The notes under the pieces were generated by a model that worked only from the letters and a program-made list of their open reading frames with translations, was not told where the DNA came from and searched no databases. This document shows, piece after piece, positions 6,699 through 13,033 of a stretch of 13,033 nt of DNA. Made by a program: the position numbers and the translations under genes. Source of the DNA: Acidobacteriota bacterium (GTDB lineage Bacteria; Acidobacteriota; Polarisedimenticolia; J045); contig JAMOQA010000279.1 of assembly GCA_027064265.1 (NCBI GenBank), positions 1 to 13,033 on the forward strand. Reading direction: 5' to 3'. Each line of letters starts with the position of its first letter. Within the stretch, counting starts at the first letter, position 1.

Positions 6699-7577
6699 TC
6701 AGTTCAGGTACGACCGGAGCTGCTGGCACTTCGAGGAGCGGTTCAGCTTCTTGAGGGCCTGGGCCTCGATCTGCCGGATCCGCTCCCGGGAGAGGTTCAT
6801 CACCTCCCCGATCTCCTTGAGGGTCTTCGGCTCCTCCCCCGTGAGCCCGAACCGGAGCAGGATGACCTTCCGCTCCTTCTCGTCGAGCTCGGAGAGGGCC
6901 TGGCGGACCTGCTTCCGGAGCGCGCCCCGGAAGAGGACGTTGTCCGCCGGCGGGATCACGTTCTGCTCCAGCTTGTCTGACAGGTGGAACTCGTGCTCCT
7001 CGTCGATGATCGCCGAGAGGGAGATGTTCTCCTCGTTGACCTGGAGCAGGGTCTGGACGTCCGCCGGGTCGACGTCCATCGCCTCGGCGATCTCCTCGGC
7101 CGAGGGGCGGCGCTCGAGCTCCGCCATCAGGGCGGCCTGGGTCTTGCCGATCCGGTAGAGCAGGTTCGCCTGCTTCTGGGGGAGCCGGAACGGGCCGCTC
7201 TGGTCGGAGAGGGCATGGATGATCGACTGCCGGATCCACCAGACGGCGTAGGTGATGAACTTGACGTTCTTGTCCGGGTCGTAGCGCTTGGCGGCCTCGA
7301 TCAGGCCGACGTTCCCCTCGTTGATCAGGTCGAGGAACGAGAGGCCCAGGCCCCGGTACCGCTTGGCGAAGCTGACGACGAAGCGCAGGTTGGCCTCGAC
7401 CAGCTTCTTGAGGGCCTCCTTGTCGCCCTTCCGGATCCGCCGCCCGAGTTCCCGCTCCTCCTCGACGGTGATCCGCGGCAGCTTCGCGATCTCCTTCAGG
7501 TACTTCTTGAGGGCCTCGGCCGATCCCTGCCCTCGTTCGCGCCGCGCGCTGCCCTCCTCGACGAAGTGGTCCGCCAT
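6699..7577 (-). CDS. Sigma-70 family RNA polymerase sigma factor (group 1/2, without region 1.1)
   Basis: This 292-residue sigma factor contains region 1.2 (about 21-53, EALKKYLKEIAKLPRITVEE), the complete region 2 (57-126) with FLDLINEGNVGLIEAAKRYD and the -10-recognising NVKFITYAVWWIRQSIIHAL (104-123), region 3 (about 127-210) and region 4 (217-278). Its helix-turn-helix TLKEIGEVMNLSRERIRQIE recognises -35 elements. The region 2 and region 4 motifs are very close to primary sigma factors. The long acidic region 1.1 of typical RpoD is missing, and the length fits group 2 factors (RpoS or SigB/HrdB-like) or a short primary sigma. The ATG at 7577 has GGAGG four bases upstream. The gene lies downstream of dnaK-hsp20 but has its own promoter-like sequence. 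I cannot say from the sequence alone whether it is the housekeeping or an alternative factor. Confidence 0.93.
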   Translation of the reverse strand: MADHFVEEGSARRERGQGSAEALKKYLKEIAKLPRITVEEERELGRRIRKGDKEALKKLVEANLRFVVSFAKRYRGLGLSFLDLINEGNVGLIEAAKRYDPDKNVKFITYAVWWIRQSIIHALSDQSGPFRLPQKQANLLYRIGKTQAALMAELERRPSAEEIAEAMDVDPADVQTLLQVNEENISLSAIIDEEHEFHLSDKLEQNVIPPADNVLFRGALRKQVRQALSELDEKERKVILLRFGLTGEEPKTLKEIGEVMNLSRERIRQIEAQALKKLNRSSKCQQLRSYLN

Positions 7578-7602
7578 GATCCCTCCCGCGGGTCCCGCCC
7601 TC

Positions 7603-7621
7603 CCGGCGCCGGCGGCGCCGG
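7603..7621 (-). promoter_or_regulatory. Strong GC hairpin in the sigma factor leader
   Basis: CCGGCGCC-GGC-GGCGCCGG is an 8-bp perfect stem with a 3-base loop in the predicted 5' untranslated region. It lies 16 bases upstream of the GGAGG ribosome site. It could slow or protect translation of the sigma factor, or end the upstream hsp20 transcript, but no T run follows on the minus strand. Confidence 0.35.
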
Positions 7622-7641
7622 CCGGGGGGCCCGGGTTTCTT

Positions 7642-7651
7642 ATCGGCCGAT
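7642..7651. promoter_or_regulatory. Palindrome at the expected transcription start of the sigma factor gene (possible operator)
   Basis: ATCGGCCGAT is a perfect 10-bp palindrome. It starts ten bases downstream of the TATAAT box at 7661-7666, that is, at about +3 to +12 of the expected transcript, a common repressor position. A palindrome this short can occur by chance. Confidence 0.25.
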
Positions 7652-7660
7652 GGAGCCCAG

Positions 7661-7689
7661 ATTATAAGGGGCGGCCACGGGCTTCACAG
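7661..7689 (-). promoter_or_regulatory. Candidate promoter of the sigma factor gene
   Basis: On the minus strand a perfect -10 TATAAT occupies 7661-7666. With a 17-base spacer, the -35 position (7684-7689) reads CTGTGA, matching TTGACA at only three of six bases. It lies in the 137-bp gap between hsp20 and the sigma factor gene and would give a leader of about 75 bases. The AT-rich box stands out in a strongly GC-rich region. An alternative reading is a heat-shock-type promoter (CTGTGAA, then CCCCTTAT), which fits less well. Confidence 0.45.
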
Positions 7690-7714
7690 GAAGACCGGGG
7701 AAAGGGGTGCGCGC

Positions 7715-8173
7715 TCAGTGGGTGGCCCCGTCCCCGTCGAGAGGGATCCGCCGCGCCCGGAGCTCGGGACGGCGGGCGAACCGGACCCGCAGGATCCCGT
7801 CCGCGAGGGACGCCTCGACGCTCTGCGGATCGGCCCAGGGGGGGAGCTGGAAGCGGCGCTGGAAACGGCCGAACGGCCGCTCGAGGAGGTGCCAGGTCCG
7901 CTCGTCGGCTTCCGCGGGGCGGCGCCGCTCCCCGGAGACCACCAGCTCGTCTCCCTCGATGCTCACGTCGACCTGGTCCCGGTCGAGGCCCGGCAGGTCG
8001 CACGAGATCTCGAGGCCTTCCGGGGTGGCGATCACCTCGGCGTTCGGCTGCCACGGGCCGATCCCCTCCCCCTCGGTATCGAAGGGGACGGGCCCGGTCA
8101 GGACCGCCTCGAACAGCTTGTTCATCCGGTCCTGGATGGAGAGGAGGTCGCGGAACGGGTCCCAGCTCTTCAT
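7715..8173 (-). CDS. Small heat-shock protein, Hsp20/alpha-crystallin family
   Basis: This 152-residue ATP-independent holdase binds unfolding proteins and passes them to DnaK-type chaperones. The N-terminal arm (SWDPFRDLLSIQDRMNKLFE) is typical of bacterial Hsp20. The alpha-crystallin domain spans about 42-135, with EVIATPEGLEISCDLPGL, then VDVSIEGDELVVSGERR and the conserved ASLADGILRVRFAR end. A C-terminal I-x-I/L-type motif, IPL (143-145), would serve oligomer assembly. The ATG at 8173 has GGGAG five bases upstream. The gene starts 68 bases after dnaK and is probably expressed with it, but a terminator-like hairpin stands between them. Confidence 0.95.
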   Translation of the reverse strand: MKSWDPFRDLLSIQDRMNKLFEAVLTGPVPFDTEGEGIGPWQPNAEVIATPEGLEISCDLPGLDRDQVDVSIEGDELVVSGERRRPAEADERTWHLLERPFGRFQRRFQLPPWADPQSVEASLADGILRVRFARRPELRARRIPLDGDGATH

Positions 8174-8191
8174 GCGTGCTCCCTCGGAAGG

Positions 8192-8219
8192 AAAAGGGGG
8201 CGGCGCCGGGCGCCGCCCC
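8192..8219 (-). terminator. Intrinsic terminator-like hairpin between dnaK and hsp20
   Basis: On the minus strand a perfect 9-bp stem GGGGCGGCG / CGCCGCCCC with a five-base loop is followed by C and then TTTT. It starts 22 bases past the dnaK stop and its T run ends 18 bases before the hsp20 ATG. It probably ends or attenuates the dnaK transcript. Because almost no space remains for a promoter after it, hsp20 may depend on readthrough or on a promoter inside dnaK. Confidence 0.6.
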
Positions 8220-8241
8220 TTCCTCCCCGACGGGGTCCAGA

Positions 8242-10146
<1,905 letters not shown>

Positions 10147-10181
10147 GCCAGTTCCTCCCGGCGGCCAGCTGCCGCAGCGGG

Positions 10182-10210
10182 TTCCTAAGATGCGGGCGGG
10201 GCAGCGTCAA
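10182..10210 (-). promoter_or_regulatory. Candidate sigma-70-type promoter of dnaK
   Basis: In the 92-base gap upstream of dnaK the minus strand reads TTGACG (10205-10210), a 17-base spacer, then TAGGAA (10182-10187). The -35 matches consensus at five of six bases and the -10 at three of six. The position would give a leader of about 30 bases. A heat-shock reading (CTTGAC, then CCGCATCT) has a spacer of about 10 bases, short for sigma-32. Confidence 0.45.
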
Positions 10211-10238
10211 GCGAACCCCGGGGAAACGGCGGGGAGGT

Positions 10239-11525
10239 TCAGGGAGCGGGGGCGACGGTCCCGGGAGGGGCGACCAGGAGGGTCTCTCCTCCCGCGGCGA
10301 CCACCCGCAGCCCGCCGGTGGCCCGGGCCAGCCGGTAGGGACGTCCCCACGGGTCCCGGGCGAAGGGTGCGAGCAGCAGGTCGCCGGCGACCAGCTCCTC
10401 GACGGACGACGGCCAGCGGCGGTGGGCGAGCCGGAAGACCCGCGCCGCCTCGGCGATCTTCTCCATGCGGAGCCGGTCGGTGGCCCGCCGGGCTCGCGCG
10501 AGGCCGCAGGTGCGGGAGATCCAGCCGGCCGAGGCCAGGGGGCGCGGCAGGGGGGCCGCCGGCAGGGCCGGCACGAAGGCGCGGAGCAGCTCCGCGCCCG
10601 CCGAGATTCCGCCGAGCAGGACCAGCAGGCCCGCGAGGGCGGCGAAGAGCCGCGCCATCGCGGCGCTGCGGAGCCACCCGGGCACGGCCCGCTCGCCGCC
10701 GCGGGGCAGCTCCGGCGCCCGGGTCAGCAGCCCCCGCTCCACCAGCGACGCCAGGACCTTGAACGCCTCGAAGGTGCCGAGTTCCGACAGCTCGGCCACC
10801 TCGGCGGCGGTTCGCTCCCCGTCGACCCAGCGCAGCACCCGGAGTTCGGCCCTCCCGACGCGGGTGCCGGGCTCGGCCTGCTCGTCGAGGAGGGGGTCCT
10901 TGATGAACCCGAAGTCGATGTCCTGGTCGTAGACCGTCCCGCGGACCTCCCCGTCGTCGGCGGCGTCGGCCAGCAGTTCCGCCGCGGCGCTGGTCGGCAG
11001 GAGGACGATGTCCGGGCGGGGGATCACGCGCTGGATGCGGGGCCACTCGTCGACCCGGCGGGCGCCCTCCATCAGGAGGGAGTCGCACGAGACCGGCAGG
11101 ATCAGCTCCCGGTCCCACTCGATCGTGTCCGACGGCAGGAAGTCGTACTCGCCGTCCTCCCAGCGGAACAGCTCGTAGACGGTGTCGGTGATCTGGAGGT
11201 GGAGCTGGGCCTGGAGCGTCTCCCGGTCGATCCAGCCCCGTTCGACCAGGATGTGCCCGAGGCGCTGGAGGGTCTCCCGCTGGATCTCGAGGGCCTCCTG
11301 GAGCCTCTCCTCGGTCAGCTTGCCGGTGCGCACCAGCAGCTGGCCGACCCGCTGCTCGAGGTTGCGGCCGCGGCGCTCGGCGAAGACGACCGCCCCTTCC
11401 TCGAACCCGAGGACGATCTCCTCGCCCCCGCGGCGGAGGACCAGGGTCCCGGTCTTCCGCTGCAGCCCGATCAGCTGCAGGATGTCGGTCAGGGCGAAGT
11501 CGCCGAGGGTTCCCTTGAGTGCCAT
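10239..11525 (-). CDS. DUF4388 (PATAN) protein with transmembrane segment and C-terminal pseudopilin-like domain
   Basis: This 428-residue protein opens with a DUF4388/PATAN domain (about 1-55: MALKGTLGDFALTDILQLIG, then TGTLVL and VLGFEEGAVVFAE). Such domains occur in signalling proteins of delta-proteobacteria and relatives. An MshEN-like segment follows (about 56-130, QLLVRTGKLTEERLQEALE and GHILVERGWID), then a winged-helix-like part (about 228-270). A membrane helix lies at about 291-311 (ARLFAALAGLLVLLGGISAGA). Residues about 350-415 contain a helix, WPSSVEELV and DPWGRPYRLA, the hallmark of GspG-like major pseudopilins of type II secretion. The ATG at 11525 has GGAGG seven bases upstream; longer in-frame extensions lack similarity. 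It starts one base after the TPR gene ends, so the two are almost certainly co-translated. Its role is unknown; a membrane regulator or adaptor is an inference. Confidence 0.85.
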   Translation of the reverse strand: MALKGTLGDFALTDILQLIGLQRKTGTLVLRRGGEEIVLGFEEGAVVFAERRGRNLEQRVGQLLVRTGKLTEERLQEALEIQRETLQRLGHILVERGWIDRETLQAQLHLQITDTVYELFRWEDGEYDFLPSDTIEWDRELILPVSCDSLLMEGARRVDEWPRIQRVIPRPDIVLLPTSAAAELLADAADDGEVRGTVYDQDIDFGFIKDPLLDEQAEPGTRVGRAELRVLRWVDGERTAAEVAELSELGTFEAFKVLASLVERGLLTRAPELPRGGERAVPGWLRSAAMARLFAALAGLLVLLGGISAGAELLRAFVPALPAAPLPRPLASAGWISRTCGLARARRATDRLRMEKIAEAARVFRLAHRRWPSSVEELVAGDLLLAPFARDPWGRPYRLARATGGLRVVAAGGETLLVAPPGTVAPAP

Positions 11526-11526
11526 C

Positions 11527-13033
11527 TCAGCGCCTCCGGGATCGCTGCGCCGGGTCCCCGGGCTGGAAGGCGTGGTGCTGGGTCGCGATCCAGAAGAGCA
11601 CGGTCGCTGCCGCCCAGGGGATCCCCGGGCGCCAGGGTACGAGGCAGGCATCGAGCGGCACGAGCCGGGGAGCGAGGATCGTGCCGAGGACCAGGGTCGC
11701 CCAGGCCCACGCGAGGAGGAACCCCGGGGTGGCGCGGCCATCGAGGAGGAGCCCGGTCCCGGGCCAGAGGATGCGGCCCAGCAAGTTGCGCCGCCGCCGG
11801 GTGCGGATCCAGGCGTCGATGCGGGCCGCCTGTTCCCGGCGCGCCTCGGGCGAAAGCCCTTCCTGTTCCCGGAACAGGCGCTGGCAGGGGATGCAGGTCT
11901 CCTGCTCGAGGGCCTCGCTTCCCGCGCACCGCCGGCAGAACACCCGCCCGCAGCGGCGGCAGGTCCGGGCCGTGAGACGCCGGCCCCGCAGGGCGACGAC
12001 GATCGACAGGAAGAACGCGGCCAGGGCGGCGATGGTCAGCGGATTGTCCGGCCGGAGCACCCGCCGGAGGCCGGGCACGACCTCGTCGGCGAGCACCTGG
12101 CGGGCGACCTCGGAGACGGTGATCTCCGGGTCGGTGACGCCGTCCGGGTTCTCCTTGTCGAGCCGGTCGACCAGGTCCGGGTCGAGCTTCCGGGCCGCGG
12201 CCATCTCCTGCTCGGCCCGGTCGAAGTCGAAGTCGGCGAGGTAGACCCGGGCCAGGTTGACGTGGGCCAGCGGGTCGGCGGGGTCGATCGCCAGGGCCTC
12301 GCGGTAGGCGACGCCGGCGGCGTGGATCTTCCCCACGCGGAACAGGACGTTCCCGAGGAGCACCCGGATGCGGGCGTCCCCGGGGGCCAGCGCCGCCGCC
12401 TGGCGCAGGAGCCGGACGGCCTGTTCCGGGTGGCGGGATGCCACCAGCCGGGCGAGGAGGGTCTTCCAGGTGGCGTCCCCCGGGTGGAGTTCCGCCAGCC
12501 GGGCGAGCTCGGCGATCAGGTCCGGGCGGATCGCCTTCTCCGCGGAGGCGACCGCGACCCGGGCAGCGGGGGATGCGGCGACACCCTCGAGGAGCCAGGC
12601 GAGGCCGCTCGCGGGGACCGCCAGGGCGAGGACCAGGAGCCAGCCGGCGAGGAGGCGGCGCTCGGCCCTTCCCACCACCGCCGCCAGGACGACCGCCCAG
12701 GCGAGGAGCGCGAAGGCGCCGAGCACCTGGATACCCAGGGGCGCGAGGAGGAGCGTCCAGCCGATGGCGGACTTCCAGAGGGGATGCCAGCCGGCGGGCA
12801 GCCGCTCCTCGATCTCGTGGACCAGCAGCGGGCCGGCGCGAAGCAGGAGGAGGAGCACGAGCAGGGCGCCCGCGACCAGGAGCCCCAGGTAGAGCGAGGT
12901 GCCGAGCAGGAAGAGATCGGCATAGCGATTCCACCACGAGGCGAACCGCAGGCGGACCGCCCGGGCGAAGGCGCGCACCGTGTCCCACCGGAACTGGTGG
13001 CCTCCCAGGCGGATCTTCCCTTCCTCCCAGGGG
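11527..13033 (-). CDS. TPR-repeat membrane protein with zinc ribbon, 5' end outside window
   Basis: The frame stays open to the right edge. A GTG at 12978 would give 483 residues but has no ribosome site, and 18 codons upstream of it (WEEGKIRLGGHQFRW and others) look coding, so the true start is probably outside. Counting from that GTG: membrane helices lie at about 21-47, 71-102 and 108-131. TPR units follow at about 168-270 (WKTLLARLVASRHPEQAVRL, then VLLGNVLFRVGKIHAAGVAY, then LAHVNLARVYLADFDFDRAE). Another helix is at about 313-330. A cluster of C340, C343, C348, C351, C362 and C365 forms a zinc ribbon, and two further helices are near 415-436 and 452-466. The family is not one I can name. 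Coupling to the DUF4388 gene suggests a shared membrane complex, possibly linked to secretion or surface assembly, but this is inference. Confidence 0.8.
   Translation of the reverse strand, partial: PWEEGKIRLGGHQFRWDTVRAFARAVRLRFASWWNRYADLFLLGTSLYLGLLVAGALLVLLLLLRAGPLLVHEIEERLPAGWHPLWKSAIGWTLLLAPLGIQVLGAFALLAWAVVLAAVVGRAERRLLAGWLLVLALAVPASGLAWLLEGVAASPAARVAVASAEKAIRPDLIAELARLAELHPGDATWKTLLARLVASRHPEQAVRLLRQAAALAPGDARIRVLLGNVLFRVGKIHAAGVAYREALAIDPADPLAHVNLARVYLADFDFDRAEQEMAAARKLDPDLVDRLDKENPDGVTDPEITVSEVARQVLADEVVPGLRRVLRPDNPLTIAALAAFFLSIVVALRGRRLTARTCRRCGRVFCRRCAGSEALEQETCIPCQRLFREQEGLSPEARREQAARIDAWIRTRRRRNLLGRILWPGTGLLLDGRATPGFLLAWAWATLVLGTILAPRLVPLDACLVPWRPGIPWAAATVLFWIATQHHAFQPGDPAQRSRRR
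11533..11537 (-). promoter_or_regulatory. Shine-Dalgarno site of the DUF4388 gene
   Basis: GGAGG lies seven bases before the ATG at 11525, inside the last codons of the TPR gene. It sets the start there rather than at the in-frame ATG at 11741, and points to translational coupling. Confidence 0.7.

Noticed and set aside
10147..10238. Possible CIRCE or sigma-32 control of dnaK
   Set aside because: No TTAGCACTC-N9-GAGTGCTAA repeat is present, and the best sigma-32-like pair has a spacer of about ten bases, shorter than usual.

Overview
This window comes from a very GC-rich Gram-negative bacterium. All twelve supported protein genes lie on the minus strand and read leftward. An LPS-export gene (lptB) shows an outer membrane. 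The DUF4388/PATAN protein, the sigma-54 gene, the short sigma-70 protein and the strong GC3 bias suggest an Acidobacteriota- or Myxococcota-like lineage. That placement is inference: no rRNA or other marker is visible. No mobile element, CRISPR array, tRNA or rRNA was seen. The longest gap without a gene is 192 bp.

In transcription order (right to left) the layout is as follows. (1) A membrane protein with TPR repeats and a zinc ribbon enters from the right edge. One base after its stop comes a DUF4388 protein that carries a membrane segment and a C-terminal domain resembling a type II secretion pseudopilin. (2) A chaperone pair follows: dnaK, behind a plausible TTGACG-17-TAGGAA promoter, then a small heat-shock protein. 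A GC hairpin with a T tract separates the two. (3) Next is a sigma-70-family gene with its own promoter-like sequence (perfect TATAAT) and a structured leader. (4) A DnaC/IstB-like ATPase with a zinc motif and an enoyl-CoA hydratase follow. (5) The envelope/regulatory block comes last: a 653-residue LptC-LptA-like protein, lptB, rpoN and hpf. This matches the proteobacterial lptC-lptA-lptB-rpoN-hpf order, with lptC and lptA apparently fused into one long beta-jellyroll protein. Immediately after hpf, where PTS or Hpr-kinase genes usually stand, a divergent crotonase-like frame runs off the left edge.

Functionally the window combines envelope biogenesis (the Lpt bridge and its ATPase), protein quality control (DnaK, Hsp20), ribosome hibernation (HPF) and two sigma factors from different families (sigma-70-type and sigma-54) about 5 kb apart. 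I see no previously undescribed defence or mobile system. The most unusual items are the single-chain LptC-LptA bridge, the DUF4388-pseudopilin fusion beside the TPR/zinc membrane protein, and the compressed crotonase-like gene after hpf.
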